Shown here one piece after another: positions 42,998 through 51,928 of a DNA stretch of 64,000 bases; position 1 is the first letter of the stretch; every line of letters starts with the position of its first letter. The DNA is taken from the NCBI GenBank assembly GCA_030831965.1, contig JAURJZ010000060.1, forward strand, positions 19,444-83,443. Direction: 5' to 3'. The notes below the pieces were generated by a model, which made no database searches, had not been told where the DNA came from, and worked only from the letters and a program-made list of their open reading frames with translations. The translations under genes were made by a program, and so were the position numbers. This stretch comes from Verrucomicrobiota bacterium. GTDB lineage: Bacteria; Verrucomicrobiota; Verrucomicrobiia; Opitutales; UBA953.

Positions 42998-43480
42998 ATG
43001 AACCCCGTGCTCAAGCTCCTCCTCGAGGGCGAGACCCTCGACACCGCCCAGATGGGCAAGATCCTCGGGCTCGGCCCCGACGCGGTCGCCCGCGAGCTCG
43101 ACCAGCTCCGCCGCGACGGCGTCCTCCTCGGCCTGCGCCCCGTGCTTAATCCCGCCTGGGAGGCCGAGCGCCGCGTCCGCGCCGTGATCGAGATCAAGGT
43201 CCGCCCCGAGGGGCGCGGCGGGTTCGACGGCCTGGCCGAGCGCATCAGCGCCTTCGAGCAGGTCGAGAGCTGCCACCTGATGTCCGGCGGCTACGACCTC
43301 CTGGTCGTCGTCGCCGCCGACAGCCTCTACAAGGTGGCCAGCTTCGTCCACGAGCGCCTCGCCCGCATCGAGGGCGTCCAGGGCACCTCCACCCACTTCA
43401 TCCTCCGGGCCTACAAGAAGGACGGCTTCGTCGTGGGCGACCAGGGCGCCGACCGGGACAAGCCCGCGGTCAGCGCCTGA
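42998..43480 (+). CDS. Lrp/AsnC family transcriptional regulator
   Basis: 160 residues. The N-terminal helix-turn-helix (about 5-55; LDTAQMGKILGLGPDAVARELDQL and a DGVLLGLRP wing) is followed by a RAM/AsnC ligand-binding domain (RAVIEIKVRP, FEQVESCHLMSGGYDLLVVVA, then EGVQGTSTHFIL). This domain usually senses amino acids. It lies between DAHP synthase and an aminotransferase with gaps of 7 and 19 bases, so one transcript is likely and the regulator probably controls it. Confidence 0.9.
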   Translation: MNPVLKLLLEGETLDTAQMGKILGLGPDAVARELDQLRRDGVLLGLRPVLNPAWEAERRVRAVIEIKVRPEGRGGFDGLAERISAFEQVESCHLMSGGYDLLVVVAADSLYKVASFVHERLARIEGVQGTSTHFILRAYKKDGFVVGDQGADRDKPAVSA

Positions 43481-43499
43481 GCCCCCGCCCCGCCCGCCC

Positions 43500-44675
43500 A
43501 TGAACGACGACCGACGATTCGTCGCGCGCCACGTGGCCGCCCTGCCCAAGTCGGGCATCCGCGACTTCTTCGCCATCGTCTCCCAGATGAGGGACGCCGT
43601 CTCGCTCGGCATCGGCGAGCCCGACTTCGTCACCCCCTTCTCCATCCGCGAGGCCGCCATGGCCGCCCTCGAGAAGGGCCGGACCTCCTACACCGACAAC
43701 CGCGGCCTGCTCGCCCTCCGCGAGGAGATCAGCCGCTACGTCGCCCGCAACTACGGGCCCGAGTACCGCCCCGACGACGAGATCCTCGTCACCATCGGCG
43801 TCTCCGAGGCGCTCGACATCCTCCTGCGCGCCGTCCTCAACCCCGGCGACAAGGTCCTCTACCACGAGCCCTGCTACGTGTCGTACGCCCCCAGCGTCGC
43901 CCTCTGCCACGCCGTGCCCGTGCCCGTGCGCACCTCCGCCCGCGACGCCTGGGCCCTCGACCCCGCCGCCCTCCGCGCCGCCTGGCAACCCGGCTGCAAG
44001 GTCCTCGTCCTCAACTTCCCCACCAACCCCACCGGCGGCACCGCCGACCGGGCCAAGCTCGAGGCTATCGCCGCCTTCGCCGTCGAGAAGGACCTGCTCG
44101 TCGCCTCCGACGAGATCTACTCCGAGCTCACCTACGAGGGCGACCACGTCTCCATCGCCTCCCTGCCCGGGATGCGCGAGCGCACCGTCTTCCTCCACGG
44201 CTTCTCCAAGGCCTTCGCGATGACCGGCTTCCGCGTGGGCTACGCCTGCGGCCCCGCCGCCGTCATCGACGGCATGCTCAAGGTCCACCAGTACGCCATC
44301 ATGTGCGCCCCCATCGTCAGCCAGGAGGCCGCCATCGAGGCCCTGCGCAACGGCCGCGACGCCATGCTGCACATGCGCGACAAGTACCGCGAGCGCCGCG
44401 ACTTCATCGTCCGGCGCCTCAACGAGCTCGGCCTGCCCTGCCACCTCCCGCGCGGCGCCTTCTACGCCTTCCCGCGCGTCGACGTGACCGGCCTCGACTC
44501 CATGGCCTTCGCCCAGGGCCTGCTCCGCGAGCAGAAGGTCGCCATCGTCCCCGGCACCGCCTTCGGCGAGGCCGGCGCCGGCTTCTGCCGCGCCTCCTTC
44601 TCCACCAGCTACGAGCGCATCAACGAGGCGATGGAGCGGATCGGGCGCCATCTCGACGCCCTGCGCGCCCGCTGA
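43500..44675 (+). CDS. Class I/II pyridoxal-phosphate aminotransferase
   Basis: 391 residues. PLP lysine Lys237 in HGFSKAFAMTGFRVGY, NFPTNPTGG, VASDEIYSELTY and SLGIGEPDFVTP are all intact. The closest type appears to be the PatA/aromatic or alanine aminotransferase group that often sits beside an Lrp-type regulator. Location after DAHP synthase suggests it makes or uses an aromatic amino acid, but the sequence does not settle the substrate. It is distinct from the aspC product in this window (different N-terminus and active-site context). Confidence 0.9.
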   Translation: MNDDRRFVARHVAALPKSGIRDFFAIVSQMRDAVSLGIGEPDFVTPFSIREAAMAALEKGRTSYTDNRGLLALREEISRYVARNYGPEYRPDDEILVTIGVSEALDILLRAVLNPGDKVLYHEPCYVSYAPSVALCHAVPVPVRTSARDAWALDPAALRAAWQPGCKVLVLNFPTNPTGGTADRAKLEAIAAFAVEKDLLVASDEIYSELTYEGDHVSIASLPGMRERTVFLHGFSKAFAMTGFRVGYACGPAAVIDGMLKVHQYAIMCAPIVSQEAAIEALRNGRDAMLHMRDKYRERRDFIVRRLNELGLPCHLPRGAFYAFPRVDVTGLDSMAFAQGLLREQKVAIVPGTAFGEAGAGFCRASFSTSYERINEAMERIGRHLDALRAR

Positions 44676-44692
44676 GCCGCGGCCGCTTGCGC

Positions 44693-44721
44693 TTGCGCCC
44701 GCCGGCCCCGGCCCCGAACCT
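44693..44721 (+). promoter_or_regulatory. Leaderless-type promoter of der
   Basis: TTGCGC (44693-44698), a 17-base spacer and GAACCT (44716-44721), then 6 bases (GTCCCC) to ATG 44728. A second TTGCGC lies 6 bases upstream. There is no Shine-Dalgarno sequence. Confidence 0.45.
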
Positions 44722-44727
44722 GTCCCC

Positions 44728-46317
44728 ATGGCCCCGACGACCGAGATCTCCCGCAGCGTCGCGCTCGTCGGCCGCCCCAACGTCGGCAAGAGCCGCCTCT
44801 TCAACCGCCTGGTCGGCCGGCGCATGTCCATCGTCCACGACCAGCCCGGCGTCACCCGCGACCTGCTCACCGCCGACGTCGAGGAGGGCCGGTTCCTCCT
44901 GATGGACACCGGGGGCATCGGCCTCTTCGACGCCAAGCTCACCCCCAAGGTCATCGCCGACGCCGTCGAGGAGCAGGTCGCCTTCGCCATCGCCTCCGCC
45001 TCCCTCGTCCTCCTCGTCGCCGACGCCGCCGAGGGCTGCGTCCCGCTCGACCTCGAGGTCGCCGGCCGCCTCCGCGCCGCGGGCAAGAGGGTCGTCGTCG
45101 TCGCGAACAAGGCCGACACCCCCGCGCGCGACGCCGCCCGCGACGAGTTCTACGAGCTCGGCTACGGCGATCCCGTCCTCGTCTCCGCCGAGCACGGCCG
45201 CGGGGTCGACTTCCTCCTCCGCCGCATCCTCGCCGAGCTCGGCCCGCCGCCCGAGGTCCCGCCCGCCGACACCGTCAACCCCATCCGGATCGCCCTCGCC
45301 GGCCGCCCCAACGTCGGCAAGAGCTCGCTCGGCAACCGCCTCCTCGCCGCCGACAAGCTCGTCGTCTCCGAGGTCGCCGGCACCACGCGCGACCCCGTCC
45401 GCGCCCGCCTCGCCTGGCGCGACCCGAAGGGCGTCGAGCGGCTCTTCGAGCTCGCCGACACCGCCGGCCGCCGCGCGGCCACCAAGCGCGACACCCTCGA
45501 GTTCCTCTCCCACTCCCGCGCCCAGGAGATCCTCGCCGCCACCGACGTCGTCTTCCTCGTCATCGACGCCACCCAGGGCGTCACGCGCATCGACCTCCAG
45601 CTCGCCGGCGAGCTCGGCGAGTTCGGCGCCGGCATCGTGCTGGTCATCAACAAGTGGGACCTCGCCCTCGAGGCCTTCCGCCAGGGCCCGATGGGCGACT
45701 ACGAGGACGAGCGCGAGTTCCGCGGCCGCTTCCAGGCCGCCGTCCGCCGCGCGCTTTTCTTCCTCCCCGACCCGCCCCTCCTCTTTGTCTCCGCCAAGAC
45801 CGGCTTCCGCACCGACGAGCTGCTCTCGGCCGCCGCCGCCGTCCACGCCCGGGCCGGCGCCGTCATCCCCACCGCGCGCCTCAACCGCGCGCTCCACGAC
45901 CTCCTCGCCAAGCGCCCGCCCCGGCCCCGCTCCGGCAAGCTCTTCAAGTGCTACTACGCGACGCAGGTCGCGCGGCGCCCCGTCCGCTTCCGCCTCTTCT
46001 GCAACACCGACGAGCCCCTCGAGGACGGCTATGTGCGCTACCTCGCCAAGGGCCTGCACGACGCCTTCGACCTCGCCGGCGTCCCCCTCTTCCTCGAGCT
46101 GGTCGGCAAGCCCAAGCAGTCCAACCGCGGCTTCTACGCCCCGCAGGGCGCGGCGCCCGGCGACCTCCCCTCGCCCACAGCCAAGGCCCGCCCCTCCGGG
46201 CCGGCGACCAAGTCGCGCGGCCCCAAGGCCGCCTCGTCCAGGCGCTGGGGCACCAAGCTCGGCGGCCCCCGCGCCGGCAAGGCCGGCCCCACCCGCAACC
46301 GCCGCAAGGCCCGCTGA
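44728..46317 (+). CDS. der: Ribosome biogenesis GTPase Der (EngA)
   Basis: 529 residues. Two tandem G domains: first GRPNVGKSRLFNRL with DTGGIGLFD and NKADT; second GRPNVGKSSLGNRL with DTAGRR and NKWDL. The KH-like C-terminal domain follows (SGKLFKCYYATQ, YLAKGLHDAFDLAGVPL). Der is needed for maturation of the 50S subunit. The chain is longer than usual: the last ~50 residues are a very basic Pro/Arg/Lys/Ser tail that may bind rRNA. It is followed 3 bases later by fmt, so two translation genes share a transcript. Confidence 0.95.
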   Translation: MAPTTEISRSVALVGRPNVGKSRLFNRLVGRRMSIVHDQPGVTRDLLTADVEEGRFLLMDTGGIGLFDAKLTPKVIADAVEEQVAFAIASASLVLLVADAAEGCVPLDLEVAGRLRAAGKRVVVVANKADTPARDAARDEFYELGYGDPVLVSAEHGRGVDFLLRRILAELGPPPEVPPADTVNPIRIALAGRPNVGKSSLGNRLLAADKLVVSEVAGTTRDPVRARLAWRDPKGVERLFELADTAGRRAATKRDTLEFLSHSRAQEILAATDVVFLVIDATQGVTRIDLQLAGELGEFGAGIVLVINKWDLALEAFRQGPMGDYEDEREFRGRFQAAVRRALFFLPDPPLLFVSAKTGFRTDELLSAAAAVHARAGAVIPTARLNRALHDLLAKRPPRPRSGKLFKCYYATQVARRPVRFRLFCNTDEPLEDGYVRYLAKGLHDAFDLAGVPLFLELVGKPKQSNRGFYAPQGAAPGDLPSPTAKARPSGPATKSRGPKAASSRRWGTKLGGPRAGKAGPTRNRRKAR

Positions 46318-46320
46318 GCC

Positions 46321-47298
46321 ATGGGCGCGCGCGTCGTCCTCCTCGGAACCGACCCCATCGCGCTTCCCGCCTTCGACGCGGTTGTCGCCCTCCCCGGCGT
46401 CCAGGTTGTCCAGGTCTGGTCCCAGCCCGACCGCCCCAGCGGTCGCGGCCAGTCGGTCCAGCCCAGCGCCGTCTCCGCCTGGGCTCTCTCCCGGGGGCTC
46501 GCCCTCCGGCGGCCCGAGCGGTTTGACGAGGCGGAGGACGCCGCCTTGGCCGCGCTCGCGCCCGACCTCGCCCTCGTCATGGCCTACGGCCAGCTCCTCC
46601 GTGAGCCCACCCTCGCCGTCCCGCGCCTCGGTTTCGTCAACCTCCACGGCTCCCTCCTGCCCGCCCTGCGCGGCGCCACGCCCGTCGAGGGAGCCCTCGC
46701 CCTCGGCCTCGCCGAGACCGGCGTCACCCTCCAGCAGGTGATCCGCCGGCTCGACGCAGGGCCCGTCCTCGCCGCGCGCCGCCTCGCCATCGGGCCCGGC
46801 CTCGCCCGCGAGGCGCTCCGCGCCGAGATGGGCCGCGTCGCCGGCCTTCTCGCCGCCGAGGCCGTCCCCGCGCTCCTCGCGGGCAGGCTCCTCCCGGTCC
46901 CCCAGGACGAGGCCGCCGCCACCTACACGCGCCGCCTCCGGCGCGAGGACGCCGCGCTCGACTTCCGCGCGCCCGCGCGCGAGCTCGCCAACCGCGTCCG
47001 CGCCCTCGAGGGCTGGCCCGGCAGCACCTGCCTCGTCGGTGACGCGCGGCTCAAGGTCGGCCGCGCCGCGGCGGATGCCGCGCCCGCCGGCGCGCCGCCC
47101 GGGACCGTGCTCTCGGCCGACGCCTCCGGGGTGGGCGTCGCCACGGGCGACGGCATCCTGCGCCTGCTCGAGCTGCAGCGTCCGGGAGGCAGGATGCTGC
47201 CCGCCGCGGCCTTCCTCGCCGGATTCCGCCTCGCGCCCGGCGTCGTGTTCGCCTCCGAGCCGATGCCGCCGCTCGTCGGGCCCCGACCCCTGAGGTGA
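46321..47298 (+). CDS. fmt: Methionyl-tRNA formyltransferase
   Basis: 325 residues. Formylates initiator Met-tRNA with 10-formyl-THF. N-terminal formyltransferase domain: VVLLGTDPIALPAFDAV, WSQPDRPSGRGQ, LALVMAYGQLL, then VNLHGSLLPALRGATPVEGAL with the catalytic Asn/His set and LQQVIRRLDAGPVL. The C-terminal OB-like domain (about 205-310) contains DFRAPARELANRVRALEGWPGS. The active-site loop reads HGSLLP instead of the common HASLLP, a mild substitution. No def gene is adjacent; der precedes. Confidence 0.93.
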   Translation: MGARVVLLGTDPIALPAFDAVVALPGVQVVQVWSQPDRPSGRGQSVQPSAVSAWALSRGLALRRPERFDEAEDAALAALAPDLALVMAYGQLLREPTLAVPRLGFVNLHGSLLPALRGATPVEGALALGLAETGVTLQQVIRRLDAGPVLAARRLAIGPGLAREALRAEMGRVAGLLAAEAVPALLAGRLLPVPQDEAAATYTRRLRREDAALDFRAPARELANRVRALEGWPGSTCLVGDARLKVGRAAADAAPAGAPPGTVLSADASGVGVATGDGILRLLELQRPGGRMLPAAAFLAGFRLAPGVVFASEPMPPLVGPRPLR

Positions 47299-47334
47299 GC
47301 CGGCCGCCGGGGGTCCGCCCCGCCAGTCATCTTG

Positions 47335-47363
47335 TTGACTCCCCCTCCGGCGCGGGGTGTCAT
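47335..47363 (+). promoter_or_regulatory. Leaderless-type promoter of the LptA-like gene
   Basis: TTGACT (47335-47340, 5/6 to consensus), a 17-base spacer and TGTCAT (47358-47363, 4/6), then 6 bases to ATG 47370. This is the element closest to the classical sigma-70 sequence in the window and shows the same spacing as the GC-rich versions. Confidence 0.5.
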
Positions 47364-47369
47364 TGGCCC

Positions 47370-49421
47370 ATGCGCCGCGCCCTCGCGCCCCTGCTCCTCG
47401 TCGCGGCGCTCGCGGCGCAGCAGGGCGCGAATGTCCGCAGCGCCAACGGCGCCGCGCTCACGGGCTTCTCGGACGACGCCAAGGCCGAGAAGGTCTGGGA
47501 ACTGCGCGCCGCCACCCTCGTCCCCCGACCCGGCGCCCGGGGCGAGTGGGACCTCTCGGCCATGGTCCTGTCGACGTTCCGCGACGGGAAGCCCGCGCTC
47601 GTCGTGCGCACCGCCACCGCCCGGGCCGAGCCGGACCGCCGCGCCGCCGAGGGCGCCGACCCCGTCACCTTCGAGACCGAAGGCCTCCGGCTGCAGGGCA
47701 GGGGCTGGACCTGGCGCGGCCTGCGCGAGGGCGACGCCTTCGCCCTCCTCGCCGACGTCCGCGGCAACCTCCGGTCCGGACCCAAGCCCGAGGAGCGCGT
47801 CGAGGTCGCCGCCGCCCGGGTCGACGCCTCGCCACTGCCGTCGGGCACCCGGCTCAGCTTCAGCGGCGGCGTCACCCTCGTCCGACCGGGCGAGCGCCTG
47901 ACCTGCGAGCGCGTCGACTGCGACCTCGGCCCCGGCTCGGAGCTCCTCCGCTGGGTCGCCCGCGGCGGCGTCCGGCATGTCGCCGCGGGCCGCACCCTCG
48001 AGGCCGACGAGATCACCCAGGACACCAAGGCGGGGCGCCTCGGGCTGCTCGGCGCCGTCCGCGTGGTCGACGCCGAGGCGGAGATCCTCGCGACCTCCGT
48101 CACCCGCGACCTCGCCACCGGCCAGCTCACCTGCCGCGACGATCGCGCGGTCCAGGTCCGCCTCGCCGCCGGCAAGGGGCGCCCCGCCGCCACGCTCGCC
48201 GGCCGCAGCCTTGTCGCCACACCCCTCGCCGACGGCGGGTTCGACCTTTCCCTGGAGGGCGAGGCCTCCTACGCCGGTCCCGCCGCCCGGCTCGCCTCCG
48301 AGCGGCTCACCCTGCGCGCCGATCCCGAGGGCAAGGGGCCCGTCGAGGCGACGGGCTCCGTGCGCGGCGAGCAGGGCACCCTCGTCTTCACCTCGCGCGA
48401 GGCGAGGCTCGACCGCGGACGCGGCGAGCTGACCCTGCGCGGCGATCCCCTGGTGCGCGACCGCCGCGGCCTCGAGCTTGCCGGATCCCTCATCGTCGTC
48501 CTCGCCGGCGAGTCGGCGATCCGCATCGACGAGGGCCCCGGCGTCCGCGCCGCGCTCCGGGGAAGCACCGAGGGCGGCGCCCTCGACGCCGAGGCCGGCC
48601 GCATCGAGATTCGCCGCGAGGGCGGCCTGACCCACGCCCGGATGACCGGCGCCGCCGTCCTCAGGTCCGGTCTCGCCCGGGCCACCTGCCGCACGCTCGT
48701 GCTCAGGGGCGAGACCGTCGCGAAGGTCGACACTCGGGCCCTTCCCGGCCAGCCGGTTGTCGCCGAGCCGAGGTTGGTGCTCAGCCGCGCCCAGCTGGAG
48801 GGCGACGTGCGCCTCGAGACCAAGGGCGTGCTCGCCACCGCCGACCGGGCCGAGCTCCATCCCGCCGTCGGCACCGACTACCCGGAGCTGAAGGACAACC
48901 CCCTCTTCGTCGCCCTGCTCAGGGGCGAGGGCGAGGCCGCCGCGCGACCCCGCCTGGAGATCGCCTCGGGCGACAGCGTCGGCGCCTTCGTGGCCGACCG
49001 CCACGAGCTGGTCCTCGCCGGCGAGGGCGCGCGCTTCTGGCTCCGCGGCGACGTCGCCCTGCGCGCGGGCGGCGCCGAGGGCGCCTGCCGGCTCCTCGAG
49101 GGTTCCGCCCGCCGCGACCCCAAGGAGGGCATGCGCCTCGCCGGCGCCCGCGGCTCCGGCGACGTGCGGCTCGAGGTCGACGGCAACCGCGCCACGGGCA
49201 AGGCCCTCGAGCTCGACGCCGCCGGCCGCCGCCTGGTGCTGCGCGGCGAGGCCCGCGTTTCCGACCGCTCGGGCAAGGTCGGGATTCCCGCCGAGTCGCT
49301 GGTCTACGATTACGCCACGCGCAACTGGAGGATGGACGCCTCGCCCGGGGCGGACGGCGAGATCCGACGGCCCAGGATTTTCCTGCCCTCCACCGGCCTC
49401 GAGCTCCCGCTTCCCCAATAA
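47370..49421 (+). CDS. LptA/OstA-like LPS transport periplasmic protein
   Basis: 683 residues with a signal peptide (MRRALAPLLLVAALAAQQGA). The body is a long run of beta-strand units of OstA type: LSFSGGVTLVRPGERLTC, ARGGVRHVAAGRTLEADEI, LGAVRVVDAEAEILATSV, LEGDVRLETKGVLATADRAEL, ending with LRGEARVSDRSGKVGIPAESL. Repeated pairs of 'sequence-threaded' strands and location directly before lptB support a role in carrying LPS across the periplasm as a jellyroll bridge. It is much longer than E. coli LptA (about 185 residues), so it may contain several fused OstA domains or also cover LptC function. Assignment is by strand pattern and context. Confidence 0.75.
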   Translation: MRRALAPLLLVAALAAQQGANVRSANGAALTGFSDDAKAEKVWELRAATLVPRPGARGEWDLSAMVLSTFRDGKPALVVRTATARAEPDRRAAEGADPVTFETEGLRLQGRGWTWRGLREGDAFALLADVRGNLRSGPKPEERVEVAAARVDASPLPSGTRLSFSGGVTLVRPGERLTCERVDCDLGPGSELLRWVARGGVRHVAAGRTLEADEITQDTKAGRLGLLGAVRVVDAEAEILATSVTRDLATGQLTCRDDRAVQVRLAAGKGRPAATLAGRSLVATPLADGGFDLSLEGEASYAGPAARLASERLTLRADPEGKGPVEATGSVRGEQGTLVFTSREARLDRGRGELTLRGDPLVRDRRGLELAGSLIVVLAGESAIRIDEGPGVRAALRGSTEGGALDAEAGRIEIRREGGLTHARMTGAAVLRSGLARATCRTLVLRGETVAKVDTRALPGQPVVAEPRLVLSRAQLEGDVRLETKGVLATADRAELHPAVGTDYPELKDNPLFVALLRGEGEAAARPRLEIASGDSVGAFVADRHELVLAGEGARFWLRGDVALRAGGAEGACRLLEGSARRDPKEGMRLAGARGSGDVRLEVDGNRATGKALELDAAGRRLVLRGEARVSDRSGKVGIPAESLVYDYATRNWRMDASPGADGEIRRPRIFLPSTGLELPLPQ

Positions 49422-49463
49422 GCCTCGACAGGGCGCGGACATCGGCGGAGAGTCTCCCCACCG

Positions 49464-50204
<741 letters not shown>

Positions 50205-50206
50205 CC

Positions 50207-51169
50207 ATGTCCGATCCCAACGACACCCGCCCCGCCGAGCAGGTCTCCGTGCGGGAGTTTCTCGACACCTACCGCGACCTCCTGCGCATGGAGCTCGTCG
50301 CGGGCGAGGCCGGCCTCGACAAGGTCATCTCCGAGAAGTCCATCAACCGCCCCGCCCTCGCCCTGACCGGTTTCTTCAAGGAGTTCGCCCACCGGCGCCT
50401 CCAGGTGCTCGGCGCCGGCGAGATGGCCTATCTCGAGGACCAGCCCGCCGAGGTCCGGGCCCAGCGCCTCGACGCCATCTTCCGCCATGAGATCCCCGCG
50501 GTGGTGGTCACCGGGGGGCGCGATGCCGACGGGCATCTCGCGAGGATGGCCGACGCCTACTCCGTCCCCCTTCTCCGGACCCAGATGAAGTCCAAGGACT
50601 TCTCCGCCGAGGCGACCGTGCTGCTGGAGGAGAAGTTCGCCCCCCGCACCAGCATCCACGGGACCTTGGTCGACGTGAAGGGTGTCGGCGTGCTCCTCCG
50701 CGGCGCCTCGGGCGTCGGCAAGTCCGAGTGCGCCCTCGCCCTCGTCGAGCGCGGCCACTCCCTCGTGGCCGACGACTACGTGAGGGTCACGCTGGTCGCC
50801 GACCGCGAGCTCGTGGGCACCTCCAAGGAGCTGAACCGAGGCTACATGGAGTGCCGCGGCATCGGCATCATCAACGTCGCCTCGATCTTCGGCGTCCGCT
50901 CCGTCCGGCGCGAGAAGCGCATCGACCTCGTCATCACCTTCAAGCTCTGGCAGCCCGGCATGGACGAGGAGCGCACCGGCCTCGACATGGAGTCCTTCTC
51001 CATCCTCGACCGCAAGGTGCCCCACATGACCCTCCCCGTGCGGCCCGGGCGCGACATGGCCCGCCTCGCCGAGGTCGCCGCCATGGTCCAGGCCCTCCGC
51101 GGCATGGGCCACGACTCCGCCCGCGAGTTCAGCGAGCGCCTGATCCAGCACATGCAGCCCAAGGGCTGA
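50207..51169 (+). CDS. hprK: HPr kinase/phosphorylase
   Basis: 320 residues. N-terminal domain (1-130), then the catalytic domain with HGTLV (His151), P-loop GASGVGKSECALAL (167-180), VADDYV and the family signature MECRGIGIINV. It phosphorylates or dephosphorylates Ser46-type sites on HPr. In Gram-negative bacteria hprK often sits with lptB (and rpoN/hpf), as here with lptB 2 bases upstream, and has a role in PTS-type regulation rather than sugar uptake. No HPr or EI gene is in the window. Confidence 0.94.
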   Translation: MSDPNDTRPAEQVSVREFLDTYRDLLRMELVAGEAGLDKVISEKSINRPALALTGFFKEFAHRRLQVLGAGEMAYLEDQPAEVRAQRLDAIFRHEIPAVVVTGGRDADGHLARMADAYSVPLLRTQMKSKDFSAEATVLLEEKFAPRTSIHGTLVDVKGVGVLLRGASGVGKSECALALVERGHSLVADDYVRVTLVADRELVGTSKELNRGYMECRGIGIINVASIFGVRSVRREKRIDLVITFKLWQPGMDEERTGLDMESFSILDRKVPHMTLPVRPGRDMARLAEVAAMVQALRGMGHDSAREFSERLIQHMQPKG

Positions 51170-51188
51170 CCCGCCGGGTCGCGCCCGG

Positions 51189-51833
51189 CTAGCCCTCGGT
51201 TCCCCAGCGGCAGTCCGAGACCACCCTCAGGCAGACGTCCCTCAGGTCGAACAGGGCGTTCTGGGCGTCCTCGAAGGCCGCATGCGAGCCCAGCCGGGCC
51301 TCGGCGGGCAGTCCCTGGAGCAGGCCGATGGCGGTGTTGATCGAGCCGTGCGCGCGCTTCATCTGCGCGATGGCGAGCGTGAGGTCGCCCGTGTCGGTCG
51401 CGTTGACCGCCATCACCGTGTTGTGGTGGATGTCCCAGAGCGCCAGCATCACCTCGGCGGCGGCCAGCGGCGGGACGGCCTTGCCCGAGTCGCGGAGGAG
51501 CGTCCGGAAGGCGGTGGACGACTGGAGGCAGAGCCCGCGCGCCGCGATGAAGACCGGATGCTGGTGGATGCAGTAGGGCAGGTCGGCCGGCACCTCGGGA
51601 TCGGGCTCCGTCTCGGACGGCTCGGCGCCCGGGCTCCACTCTCCGGGCTCCCAGCCCATCCGCCGCGCGCAGGTGTCCAGCCGGTCGGGGGTGGACTTCA
51701 CCTCGTTGTAGTTCGAGAGGAAGCGGGCCACCTCCAGGTCCTGGCGGCGGAGGAAGGCCGTCCAGTCCGCCTCGCTCCAAGGGGCGGGTCCGGAACCCTC
51801 GGCATCTCCCTGGGGCAGGTCCTCGTCTTGCAT
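51189..51833 (-). CDS. Uncharacterised protein
   Basis: 214 residues; I do not recognise the family. No signal peptide or transmembrane helix. The N-terminus is acidic and may be disordered (about 1-25). A conserved-looking core includes WTAFLRRQDLEVARFLSNYN, PYCIHQHPVFIAARGLCLQS, AAAEVMLALWDIHHNTVMAVN and MKRAHGSINTAIGLLQGLP; His and Asp residues in the helical core (HQHP, DIHHN) could bind metal. It is convergent with hprK (20 bases) and divergent from trpD, with its own promoter. Coding bias is like its neighbours. Confidence 0.7.
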   Translation of the reverse strand: MQDEDLPQGDAEGSGPAPWSEADWTAFLRRQDLEVARFLSNYNEVKSTPDRLDTCARRMGWEPGEWSPGAEPSETEPDPEVPADLPYCIHQHPVFIAARGLCLQSSTAFRTLLRDSGKAVPPLAAAEVMLALWDIHHNTVMAVNATDTGDLTLAIAQMKRAHGSINTAIGLLQGLPAEARLGSHAAFEDAQNALFDLRDVCLRVVSDCRWGTEG

Positions 51834-51839
51834 TCCCCC

Positions 51840-51868
51840 ATCATGGGCCGATGTCCGGTCGCCCGCAA
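51840..51868 (-). promoter_or_regulatory. Leaderless-type promoter of the unknown gene at 51189-51833
   Basis: On the minus strand, TTGCGG (51863-51868), a 17-base spacer and CATGAT (51840-51845), then 6 bases (GGGGGA) to the ATG. It stands back to back with the trpD promoter; the two -35 elements are 25 bases apart. Confidence 0.45.
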
Positions 51869-51893
51869 GCGCCTTCGCCCTCTCGCATAAGGC

Positions 51894-51922
51894 TTGAGGC
51901 CGCGGGGCGGGTCTCGGTGAAT
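51894..51922 (+). promoter_or_regulatory. Leaderless-type promoter of trpD
   Basis: TTGAGG (51894-51899), a 17-base spacer and GTGAAT (51917-51922), then 6 bases (GGCCCC) to ATG 51929. This supports ATG 51929 as the start. Confidence 0.45.
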
Positions 51923-51928
51923 GGCCCC

